The translations under genes were made by a program, and so were the position numbers. Shown here in pieces: positions 38,553-47,752 of a DNA stretch of 64,000 nucleotides; positions within the stretch are counted from its first letter, which is position 1, and every line of letters begins with the position of its first letter. The DNA is from Tomocerus qinae (taxonomy: Eukaryota > Arthropoda > Collembola > Entomobryomorpha > Tomoceridae). Location of the stretch: NCBI GenBank assembly GCA_020055645.1, contig CM034546.1, forward strand, positions 99,696,001-99,760,000, given 5' to 3'. The notes beneath the pieces were generated by a model. It was given only the letters and a program-made list of their open reading frames with translations, was not told the DNA's origin and made no database searches.

Positions 38553-38954
38553 TGGAAATTTAAATTTTTTTACACGATGCATGTGCAAGTCATAGCATAT
38601 CCAAAAGTTTGAAAGGATGGGAAAGGATGGAATGTCATAAGCTAGAGATTTGAGCTTCCTGTTTGCCAATACCAACACTGGTGAGGTCAATTCTGGAAAT
38701 AAAAAAGTATATGTGACAGCCGCAGCAAGGGGTCTTTCGTAAGGTGAAGTAAATGACCAATCCAACCTCTTTCTGCGACCAAATTGAAGTCTAGGTGCAT
38801 TCAATTAACTCGCTTGGAAAATACCTTAGGTCATATATGCAGCCATTGATTTTACGGTTCTTGTATTACGATAGGGCATAAAAATAATTCACGTTATTTG
38901 TATTTGCACTTTAGAAATACAGAGAAATAATTCAAAAATTAGTTTTGTAGGTGG

Positions 38955-40007
38955 TGTAACGACTGATTGTAAGGTATAAGGCTATTTTTCGCGCAAATGC
39001 TCTTAACCTGGCTGCTGTGCTAAATGCTAAGTGGTTAAATGCAACCCAACACGGAGAGCGTCACTATTGGGTTATCACCAACCCTCACACGAGTCCTTTT
39101 TACAATAAAGAATGAATGGCAAATAACTTCGTATAATAAATAGACGAAGAACACAATAGAAATACAATACAAATATATCTAAGAGCTTTGACCAATATCC
39201 AAACAACTTACATTAAGCAAACTCACAATACGATAAACTGCCAGATAACCTTTAAGAAATATAACCATGTAATTCAATACAAGCCCACGATAAAATAAGT
39301 AAAAGGTTAGAGAGATTCCCCCAAATAGTTAACCCAGGAAAGCTAAAGGGTGCGACGAGGATAAATACGAAAGACCGAATTCAGCCGCTTCGTATACTCT
39401 GCAAGGAACCGAATTCAACACCAAGCAGGACCCTAACACGTGGAACCGAATTCAGAAGCCACGTGTTCAGTCGAGCACTGAACTCAGCGCCCCACTCTTT
39501 CTTCCAAGGAACCGAATTCGGAACCCAAGGAAAAGACCCGACACTTACAGCCAGCAGTCTCAAGCAACATCAGCTGACTGCCAGAAGGAAACAGGACAGG
39601 AACCACAGCAACAGGAAGCAAGCAAGTCCCAGGAATCCCAATCACGACTAGAATTACACTTAACCTATTTCAGCTGCAACTACACCATTGCAGCCGTTTA
39701 TTCACCAACGACCGTCAACTATTACGGTAATTAGCTCCGTTGATCCTTGACCTAGGATCAACTTTAAACTATCCATCAGAATCAGGCCTTAAAGCTCTTT
39801 CTGTTTTTGCATTCACAATGACCAAAATGTCATTGCAAATATCTTATAATTATAAATGCCACTTAAAACTATGTTTATTTCCCGTAAGCTCAATCCAGAG
39901 CTTACAAATATAACTTAAACTTTAAGATTACACTTAACCTAATGTTCTTCTAGCTGTGACTCAACCTTACAGCCCTACACTATAGCCCAAATCCACGATT
40001 CCCTACA
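38955..40007 (-). repeat. 3' LTR (element sense)
   Basis: 1053 bp, identical to 43327-44379 apart from one visible substitution. It contains repeated GGAACCGAATTC-like blocks at about 39400-39525 and short frames that are not gene-like. Confidence 0.92.
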
Positions 40008-40020
40008 TATCCCCCCCCTC
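40008..40020 (-). other. Polypurine tract of the LTR element
   Basis: The minus strand reads GAGGGGGGGGATA immediately before the 3' LTR start TGTAGG. This is the expected plus-strand priming site for reverse transcription. Confidence 0.8.
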
Positions 40021-40282
40021 AAATTACCGTGGTAACTTAAATTTATAGTACCTCATTGCAGCTCAACCTAATTTGCATTGGATATTGGCCTAACCCTAAA
40101 ATACAACAGTTTATTTTCTATAACACACATTTGCATACAATACTTACATAATCATGTTTTTACATACAACAGACATCAAATGCCTACAAAATATTATTGC
40201 ATGTAAATATTGCCTTCGACTACATACTAACTCGATATTAACTAATACATCTAAAAATATTTTTGATATATTCAAGAGGACA

Positions 40283-43243
40283 TCAATAGGCAGTTGACAT
40301 CGTAGAGCGACTCTCAGTCTCATGAAAGAGTGCATAAGATTCGGCCAGTGTTTTGCAACTCTCAGTCTCGTGGAAGAGTGGGAATAACGATGAACGTCTC
40401 TCAGTCTCATGAAAGAGTCCAGACTTCTTTGTAGATCGGAGGCCCATATTTTGTTGGATTTCTTTATAACTAAAGCTAACACATAACTTACTATAAATAA
40501 TATTAGTAATGCTCACTCGTTGATTGGATAATGGTTCATTTAGCTCATTTTCATTACTGTAGCAAATAGAATTAGTAGTAAAGGACTCATGACGTGTTAC
40601 TATTCCAGGATCGAAATTAAATAGCAAGTTACATACCTCTTGGCAAACTGACTTAACGATACATATCTGTTGCTTCAGAATTAACGGAATTATGAGAATT
40701 ATGATGGCGTCATAAAACAAACATAAGCAAATCCCACACAAAGTGTCCACAGCCCATTTAGACCTCTCTGAAGGTGTGACAAAACATGTCCGCGCAACAA
40801 AACAGAATGACGCAATGAAGTAAATTAATTTGAGGATTTCAATAGAAAGGATGTACTTGACTTTACGGACAGAAATTAATTTGTCATTAATTACGGCGGA
40901 AGGAAATGAATCAGCAACATAAATCTCACTCAAACGTTTATTATTAGAACCGGAAACCCACCTCCCATTGGGACATTGCGACTCCAGCGGATTCAAGTCC
41001 AGGAAATTGTTGGAGGATTGAATTGCATCACTCCCCGAAATTGCATTAGACAAATTCTCACAATTGGCGCGCTTAGTTGGAGCCACAGGAAGAGCCATAG
41101 ATTTCACAGGAAATACATTGCCTGTATCTATGATTAGCTCAGGTAAGGGAGAAACTGTCGGCTTAGAGTTGAACGGTGGTTCAAATAACGCGGCGATACT
41201 AGATATTTCTCTCTGGGATTTCAAGCCATTATAAAGTTGTACTTTAACACGATAAGTACTGAAATTTATGCCAGGTAAGCTTTTACATACAGACAGCCTA
41301 TTGTTAAGTTCAGGATCCTTGACAGTGCAAGTTTCAGAAGGAATAAGGATCGAAGAGGAAAATACCTGGCTAGGCTGCTGAATAACCTCATTTTTTACTA
41401 CCTTTGGTACGACGGGACTGCTGGGTAGATTACCAGTGTCCTCAACTGATACCTGAATCTGTGCAATGTGAGGAATAACAAACAGATCCTGTATAGAAGA
41501 GTCAGCCTTCACCATATCCAGAGGGTTTTCGGCATGGTTAATCACCGGTACCAAAGGGACCCCACGAGAAATAGATAAGGAAGGAGTTCTGGGTTGGCTA
41601 TAAGGAAGTTTCCGATGATGCAATCCAAGGTTTGACACACCAACTGTATTCGAACCTGCCAGTTTAGCATAACTTAGGAAATCTGTTCCCAAAACTACCT
41701 GGACTTTTGAATCCGGTAAGAGCACAAAATCCCAAAATTTAGAACCAGATTCCCATTCAATCAAAATTCTAGCAAACTCGCTGGCTGAACTCTTTCCCTG
41801 CGCCATGATATTTTGACATAAATAGGGATGAATTGGAACACGCCTATTCTTAATTACATTGATAACTTCATCGTTAACAAATGAAATGGGAGAAGACACG
41901 TCAAGCTGCGCAAAAAAGGTTTTGCCACAAATTCTGAGAGGCACAGTCTCGGGAGCATCAACAACAAAACTATGTGTGGTATTTTCCTGTCTTTCATCAT
42001 AACTATACTTAGAGATCGGACTTTGTGCTAAGCCTCTATTTACTAATGGCGCCAATTGGTGAAAGTTTTCATCAATTTGTATAGATGGCGCACGCTCATA
42101 CGACTTTAGTGGAGGAACATATTGCGTTTCGTACTGCCAATTAGCATTTGAGTCTGGGGATCTATTTCGACTTGGGACGAAATGAGATTTTTGATACAAA
42201 GGACCTTGTCTAGAAATATGACTAGCACCATTTACTGGATGGTAATGTCTATATGTATCATAAGAGCTCAACTGTAAGTCTGGCAGTTGGTTAATAGAGG
42301 GACTATGTTGACCTATAAACGTTGTAGTTTGTAAGGGCAAATTTCGCAAAGGTCTATATGCTAAGCCCGGCTCGACTGCACTCTTAGTACTAGGTTCCCG
42401 ATAATCCCGATCTATTTTGATACTTTCCTGTGCTTTATGAGCCTCTTCTGTTAATTCATGTAATGTAACAAAAGACTTGCCACTTAAAAGTAACTTTTGC
42501 CGATAATGAGGATGCAAGTTGCGGAGAATTATATCTATTTTACAAGGCTCCGTGAATTCCTCTTCTAGTCGATCGCACAGATCGCTAATAGTACGGATGA
42601 AGCTTGTCATGGATTCTTCCGGCCCTTGGAACCGATCATCTAACATTCTTCTAAGATCCCGTTCATACCCAACTGGCTGAAACTCTTTGCGAAAACCTTG
42701 CTTAAATGAGTCCCAATCAGAAATACTAACTTTTTGATAGCAATACCATCTATACGCTTCATCTGTTAATGCTAACGGGATTATCTGAGTTACCATATCA
42801 TGTTCTGTGTAGCCAAGTGCTACTTGATATCTCTCAAGTTCCAAGATAAAGTCATAGGGAGTACTCTGCTCATAAGATCCCCCATACTGTGACAGTTTTA
42901 AATTAGCTGACCTAGGATGATGAGTTTTAGCGCCACCTACCGAAGTATAATTTTGACTTCTTTCACTAGAATTCCTTGGGGTGTCTCCGATACACTCAAC
43001 TAGTGACTGGGCTACTGCCGTAGAAATTGTATTTTCTAACACTTGACTTCTGTGTGAGTGCTGCTCTAATTCAGTCCGCATATCCTCACGGTCTCTATTC
43101 CTCTCCATAGATAATTCAGATTTAATCAAGTTTAATTCCTCTCTAAATGCGTCCATGAGATCTTTTGCCATGGTGCTCATAGGATTTTCTACTGATGGGG
43201 GATTTACAATACCAGCGCCATCTAAACTATTTGTTCCAAACAT
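40283..43243 (-). CDS. Retrotransposon Gag-like polyprotein with degenerate protease and C-terminal membrane segments
   Basis: One uninterrupted frame of 986 aa, starting at MFGTNS. About residues 25-90 are charged and helical. A Retrotrans_gag-type region lies at about residues 140-280, with WYCYQKVSISDWDSFKQGF, LDDRFQGPEESMTSFI and a LRNLHPHYRQKLLL segment. A region like a retropepsin follows near residues 455-550. Its active-site motif reads LDVSS instead of D-T/S-G, while the distal VVLGTDFL is kept, so it is probably not catalytic. Two strongly hydrophobic stretches near residues 795-822 and 838-862 look like membrane helices, unusual for Gag. The C-terminus repeats LFHETE three times. 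There is no zinc knuckle, reverse transcriptase or integrase. Intactness together with the identical LTRs suggests recent activity, mobilised in trans. Confidence 0.8.
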   Translation of the reverse strand: MFGTNSLDGAGIVNPPSVENPMSTMAKDLMDAFREELNLIKSELSMERNRDREDMRTELEQHSHRSQVLENTISTAVAQSLVECIGDTPRNSSERSQNYTSVGGAKTHHPRSANLKLSQYGGSYEQSTPYDFILELERYQVALGYTEHDMVTQIIPLALTDEAYRWYCYQKVSISDWDSFKQGFRKEFQPVGYERDLRRMLDDRFQGPEESMTSFIRTISDLCDRLEEEFTEPCKIDIILRNLHPHYRQKLLLSGKSFVTLHELTEEAHKAQESIKIDRDYREPSTKSAVEPGLAYRPLRNLPLQTTTFIGQHSPSINQLPDLQLSSYDTYRHYHPVNGASHISRQGPLYQKSHFVPSRNRSPDSNANWQYETQYVPPLKSYERAPSIQIDENFHQLAPLVNRGLAQSPISKYSYDERQENTTHSFVVDAPETVPLRICGKTFFAQLDVSSPISFVNDEVINVIKNRRVPIHPYLCQNIMAQGKSSASEFARILIEWESGSKFWDFVLLPDSKVQVVLGTDFLSYAKLAGSNTVGVSNLGLHHRKLPYSQPRTPSLSISRGVPLVPVINHAENPLDMVKADSSIQDLFVIPHIAQIQVSVEDTGNLPSSPVVPKVVKNEVIQQPSQVFSSSILIPSETCTVKDPELNNRLSVCKSLPGINFSTYRVKVQLYNGLKSQREISSIAALFEPPFNSKPTVSPLPELIIDTGNVFPVKSMALPVAPTKRANCENLSNAISGSDAIQSSNNFLDLNPLESQCPNGRWVSGSNNKRLSEIYVADSFPSAVINDKLISVRKVKYILSIEILKLIYFIASFCFVARTCFVTPSERSKWAVDTLCGICLCLFYDAIIILIIPLILKQQICIVKSVCQEVCNLLFNFDPGIVTRHESFTTNSICYSNENELNEPLSNQRVSITNIIYSKLCVSFSYKEIQQNMGLRSTKKSGLFHETERRSSLFPLFHETESCKTLAESYALFHETESRSTMSTAY

Positions 43244-43305
43244 GATTGGCAATACGAATTCAAAATATAACTAAAGGAAATTAAACAAAGGTTAAAGGAA
43301 AATGT

Positions 43306-43323
43306 ATCTCGTCAGTGCCTCCA
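43306..43323 (-). other. Candidate primer-binding site of the LTR element
   Basis: The minus strand reads TGGAGGCACTGACGAGAT, three bases inside the 5' LTR. It begins with TGG as expected for pairing to a tRNA 3' CCA end. The cognate tRNA was not identified. Confidence 0.55.
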
Positions 43324-43326
43324 TTT

Positions 43327-44379
43327 TGTAACGACTGATTGTAAGGTATAAGGCTATTTTTCGCGCAAATGCTCTTAACCTGGCTGCTGTGCTAAATGCT
43401 AAGTGGTTAAATGCAACCCAACACGGAGAGCGTCACTATTGGGTTATCACCAACCCTCACACGAGTCCTTTTTACAATAAAGAATGAATGGTAAATAACT
43501 TCGTATAATAAATAGACGAAGAACACAATAGAAATACAATACAAATATATCTAAGAGCTTTGACCAATATCCAAACAACTTACATTAAGCAAACTCACAA
43601 TACGATAAACTGCCAGATAACCTTTAAGAAATATAACCATGTAATTCAATACAAGCCCACGATAAAATAAGTAAAAGGTTAGAGAGATTCCCCCAAATAG
43701 TTAACCCAGGAAAGCTAAAGGGTGCGACGAGGATAAATACGAAAGACCGAATTCAGCCGCTTCGTATACTCTGCAAGGAACCGAATTCAACACCAAGCAG
43801 GACCCTAACACGTGGAACCGAATTCAGAAGCCACGTGTTCAGTCGAGCACTGAACTCAGCGCCCCACTCTTTCTTCCAAGGAACCGAATTCGGAACCCAA
43901 GGAAAAGACCCGACACTTACAGCCAGCAGTCTCAAGCAACATCAGCTGACTGCCAGAAGGAAACAGGACAGGAACCACAGCAACAGGAAGCAAGCAAGTC
44001 CCAGGAATCCCAATCACGACTAGAATTACACTTAACCTATTTCAGCTGCAACTACACCATTGCAGCCGTTTATTCACCAACGACCGTCAACTATTACGGT
44101 AATTAGCTCCGTTGATCCTTGACCTAGGATCAACTTTAAACTATCCATCAGAATCAGGCCTTAAAGCTCTTTCTGTTTTTGCATTCACAATGACCAAAAT
44201 GTCATTGCAAATATCTTATAATTATAAATGCCACTTAAAACTATGTTTATTTCCCGTAAGCTCAATCCAGAGCTTACAAATATAACTTAAACTTTAAGAT
44301 TACACTTAACCTAATGTTCTTCTAGCTGTGACTCAACCTTACAGCCCTACACTATAGCCCAAATCCACGATTCCCTACA
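43327..44379 (-). repeat. 5' LTR (element sense)
   Basis: 1053-bp partner of 38955-40007. In element orientation this is the promoter-bearing copy: it starts TGTAGGG at 44379 and ends TTACA at 43327. Confidence 0.92.
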
Positions 44380-44383
44380 GTGG

Positions 44384-45242
44384 TTCCATGCATATTAATT
44401 GTCTAGTACTAGACCTACTAATTTGCCTTGCAAATAGGTCTAGACAGTTTAGCTTTAAAAAATGGATCCGTTTTGCTCCTAATATAGTAGCAAATTAGTT
44501 GATGGCCGATGCGGAAATGAGGGGAGGCGGCCAGAATAACCATGGATATTATAATAATTAATAAATTACAACAGATTATTTCATTTAAAATTTTTATGAT
44601 TTTCATAAGCATTCTCAGGGGGAATATTTATTGCAACATGTGACTTCTGCATTACAGTCGTTTGATATCAGTATATATTACATACCTTTTAGCATATCAT
44701 ATTACTACCATCATCCTAAGCTACATTTATCATATCATACTATTCCACTCTATGAATAATACAAGTTATAATCATGTTATTGGATTAACTTTCAAACTAT
44801 GAAAACAACACAATAGAATAGATCATTTTAATTATTTGCTGTAAGGGAGCAACTGTTGATACAACTACTATTATGTTGACACACAAAATAGACAGTAGGC
44901 ATACTAAAGGGCTTGTGTCCTTACTTCCTAGGGAAACGTACCTGTGTTTTGGGTGCTTGTATGGTGCGGGCACAGGAACCAGATTTTTCACGGCCACGAG
45001 CGGGCACAGGCAGATCAAGGATACTAGGGAGGGTACGGGAACCGGCAGATCAAGGATACTAGGGCGGGTACGGGCAACCTTTGGATTACTTTGCCACGGT
45101 GATGGGCAAGAAAATTCCAGCTGCCCACCGGCGCCCGTAACTGCCTGTAAGTATGTATAGTATAAACAGCACGTCACAGGCTCATATTAAAATTTTTTAC
45201 GGGCCCGCATATCATAATTTTCAAGAGCCCACATCTCATAAT
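44384..45242. other. Element interior without a supported gene
   Basis: Holds a short inverted repeat near 44400-44450 (GTCTAG...CTAGAC with CAAAT arms) and GC-rich repeat blocks at 44960-45080. No coding signal was accepted. Confidence 0.5.
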
Positions 45243-45690
45243 TTTCACGGGCACGGGCCAAACATAGATGCTCACGGGCACGGGTCAAACAAAGATGCTC
45301 ACGGGCACGGGCCAAACAAAGATGCTCACGGGCACGGGCCAAACAAAGATGCTCACGGGCACGGGCCAAACAAAGATGCTCACGGCCACGGGCCAAACAA
45401 AGATGCTCACGGGCACGGGCCAAACAAAGATGCTCACGGCCACGGGCCAAACAAAGATGCTCACGGGCACGGGCCAAACAAAGATGCTCACGGGCACGGA
45501 TGAAAACAAAGATGCTCACGGGCACGGGCCAAACAAAGATGCTCACGGGCACGGATGAAAACAAAGATGCTCACGGGCACGGGCAAACAAAGATGCTCAC
45601 GGGCACGGATGAAAACAAAGATGCTCACGGGCACGGGTGAAAACAAAGATGCTCACGGGCACGGGCCAAACAAAGATGCTCACGGGCAGG
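45243..45690. repeat. 27-bp minisatellite (about 16 units)
   Basis: Tandem units of the form GGGCACGGGCCAAACAAAG followed by ATGCTCAC, with small variants in which GATGAAAAC replaces the GGCCAAAC part. Related GC-rich blocks at about 44960-45080 repeat GGCAGATCAAGGATACTAGG twice. The array is open in several frames because the period is a multiple of three. It lies inside the inverted-repeat element. Confidence 0.92.
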
Positions 45691-45982
45691 CAAGGGCAAA
45701 TCAGAATGTTCTCGAGCGGTTGCGTGCGAGCATACTACGGGCAAATGACAAATCTCTATAACAAATGCATGACGTGCGCTGCAAAGGTATTTTGAAATGT
45801 AGTTGATGTTTAAATTGAGACCTTTTACATGGCAGAATTATATTAGTTTTGCGAATATATATGATGAGCTATTTACGTGATCTTTAATACGCAGAACCAG
45901 AAATTGTTACACTTTAATCATTTTTGAAGACAAAACTTACAGAAACAACATAGTCAGCGTTTGTTCCCGTTCCCAGGACATC

Positions 45983-46150
45983 ATGAAAGAAATAATACTT
46001 TTACTCTTCTTCTGCTTGTTTCAGTTTTATATTATATATGTGCTCGGATATTTCAAGATCTTTGTAACTGTCTACATTGTCTTCATTCTCTTTCAAGTAG
46101 TTTTAACATCTTTAGTATACGTCCAAGTGTTACTCCATATTCATTTGTAA
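45983..46150 (+). other. Possible small hydrophobic ORF inside the inverted-repeat element
   Basis: An ATG frame of about 55 codons (MKEIILLLFFCLFQF...) is almost wholly hydrophobic, like one or two membrane helices. No family is recognised. It could be a chance frame in AT-rich DNA or a first exon of the membrane-protein remnant just downstream. Confidence 0.2.
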
Positions 46151-46290
46151 TTTTATTTTTAATCATAAATATTTGTTTACCAAATTAAATCATCTCAATA
46201 ATATCTTATATTTTGCAATTTTTAACGCTTTTTCAGGTTTAACGACATCAATTAGCATTTCTGATGATCATTATCTTCGCGAGGAGGGTT

Positions 46291-46650
46291 ATGAGGGCGG
46301 CCGTTTTATTTCTAATAATATCCACTACTTTTTCCCAGATTTTTGGACCTCCAACACGGTATCCGCTAAAATTCAGGAGGCCTACTAGTGCTACCACAAC
46401 CATATCAACATCAACCATTGCTGTTACAAAAATTTTATTTGCAACCGAGGCTGCCTATATAAGTAATGACTCAGCAATAATTAAAACCATGAAGCATTTG
46501 GTCCCTTTTGTGAAACCCTAAATTGTCAAAGACATCGGTAACATAAAACCAAAAGATTTTGATTACAACTTTGTTGCTGTTTTAGTAATTTTGCTAGTAG
46601 TATTGGCCATTTTGACAATCATAATGGTGATTAAAAAAACACCGAAGTAA
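46291..46650 (+). pseudogene. Possible small type I membrane protein remnant with in-frame stop
   Basis: From ATG 46291 the frame gives a signal-peptide-like start (MRAAVLFLIISTTFS) and a Thr/Ser-rich segment (SATTTISTSTIAVTK), then a TAA at 46519-46521. The same frame continues through a clear membrane helix (VAVLVILLVVLAILTIIM) and a basic tail KKTPK to a second TAA at 46648. The layout of signal, stalk, helix and short basic tail is that of a 120-residue membrane protein broken by one stop. Another frame over 46240-46386 also stays open, so frameshifts are possible. Origin unknown; it may be cargo captured by the element. Confidence 0.3.
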
Positions 46651-47237
46651 TACAGTTGTTTTTTATGCAAACAACATTGGCGAAACGTCTCACCAACAAT
46701 CTGTATGTCCCAAAGAACCCGACAGAGTTTAGCTTTCTGTCACGTCAGCTTAATATGTTAAAAAACAAGGTTCTAAATAGATAAAATAGTAGTTAGATTT
46801 AATAAAGTTCCTCAATTTTACTGAAATAGATTTAAAATTGATTGCCAGACGATGTACATAAATTATGATTTTATCTTTAATATGTTTGCATTACAATTAT
46901 GCTGTGTACCAAATTATACAGTTGTTGTTTATGTATTTAAATCCATACTCCGTATTAAATGTGTCAAATAAAAGAACCATTGGTTCGCCAAAATGTAAAA
47001 TTTTTAATTGCCATCCTTTATTCTTATTTGCTAGAAGGCAAATACTAATTGAAAAAATCATTTTTATTGAGTATATTTGCATATCTATTAAACAGAATTC
47101 GAAAGAAGCGATATCTGTACATTCTAGGCAAAATTGATAGATAAACACAAAGGCATGCACATTGTTACATAATTACTCTCATAAACAAGATAATTTCATA
47201 AACAAAATAATTTACATTATAAAAATTTTATATTTTC

Positions 47238-47510
47238 AAAAATCTAAATGTCGGGTAGAAGGGCGTCAGTTGTCGGGTGGGAAGGCGGCGGGTGTCGGTT
47301 GGTTAGGTATCGGGTGTCCGGTAGTTAGTTGTCGGGCGTTGGGTGGGAAGGATTTGGGGGCTGTCGGGCATCGGGTGGGAAGGCATCGGGTGTCTGGTAG
47401 TTCGCCGTCGGGTGTCGGGTAGATAGTATTTGGTCGTTGTCGGGCGTCGGGTGGGAGGGTGTCGGTTGTCCGGTATTTGACTGTCGGGTGTCGGGTATAT
47501 AGGATGAGCC
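47238..47510 (-). repeat. Right terminal inverted repeat of the 9.2-kb element
   Basis: Mirror copy of 38280-38552, built of TGTCGGG-type units on the plus strand and ending GGATGAGCC. The 9-bp duplication CAATACCGG follows immediately. Confidence 0.9.
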
Positions 47511-47752
47511 CAATACCGGCAGCAAATACGAAATTAGATAGGATATAGAATTGCGGGAGAGGAGGCAGGCAGGAAAGGGCCGACTAAAAGAGCACATGCT
47601 TGTTACTTTTCATCATTCATTTACGTTAAGTTGGTTTTGAGGAAATTGTCCAGCCAGTCCAGTTACATTTTTAAAAAATCGGATTTTTTAAATACGTTGG
47701 TTCGGAGCTAGTTATAGAAATAACGAAATTTTGGCCTACGAATTTGATTATC

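Larger units (their letters stand above)
38951..44383 (-). mobile_element. Young LTR retrotransposon, gag-only, minus-strand orientation
   Basis: Two 1053-bp direct repeats (38955-40007 and 43327-44379) run TGTAAC...CCCTACA and are flanked by the 4-bp duplication GTGG (38951-38954, 44380-44383). Read on the minus strand there is a candidate primer-binding site just inside the 5' LTR and a polypurine tract just before the 3' LTR. The interior of 3.3 kb is filled by one long frame of gag type. No reverse transcriptase, RNase H or integrase is present, so it must rely on enzymes from another element. The LTRs differ at one position that I could find (39120 C versus 43492 T), implying a very recent insertion. 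The 4-bp duplication suits Ty3/Gypsy or BEL-type integrases. It is inserted into the larger inverted-repeat element. Confidence 0.92.
38271..47519. mobile_element. 9.2-kb terminal-inverted-repeat DNA element with nested LTR retrotransposon
   Basis: Near-perfect 273-bp terminal inverted repeats (38280-38552 and 47238-47510) bound the region. They are flanked by an identical 9-bp direct repeat, CAATACCGG, at 38271-38279 and 47511-47519, as expected for a target-site duplication. Without the 5.43-kb LTR insertion the element is about 3.8 kb. No transposase frame was recognised, so it looks non-autonomous. Long TIRs with a 9-bp duplication match the Mutator-like superfamily better than hAT or P (8 bp), mariner (TA) or piggyBac (TTAA); this classification is inference. 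Internal content is the LTR retrotransposon, a 27-bp minisatellite and small hydrophobic frames near 46-46.65 kb. Confidence 0.85.

Noticed and set aside
38532..38804. 90-codon minus frame next to the left TIR
   Set aside because: It overlaps the TIR end. An internal acceptor-like site exists, but no donor partner or homology was recognised; may be a captured fragment.
39381..39651. 60- and 62-codon frames repeated at 43753-44023
   Set aside because: They lie in both LTR copies, overlap on opposite strands and have no recognisable product.
45243..45690. Possible CRISPR-like array
   Set aside because: Units are contiguous with no unique spacers and the context is eukaryotic.
45153..45761. 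Long repetitive frames on both strands (peptides with HGHGPNKDA or REHLCLARA units)
   Set aside because: They arise from a 27-bp tandem repeat without stops; several frames are open at once and none shows gene-like composition.
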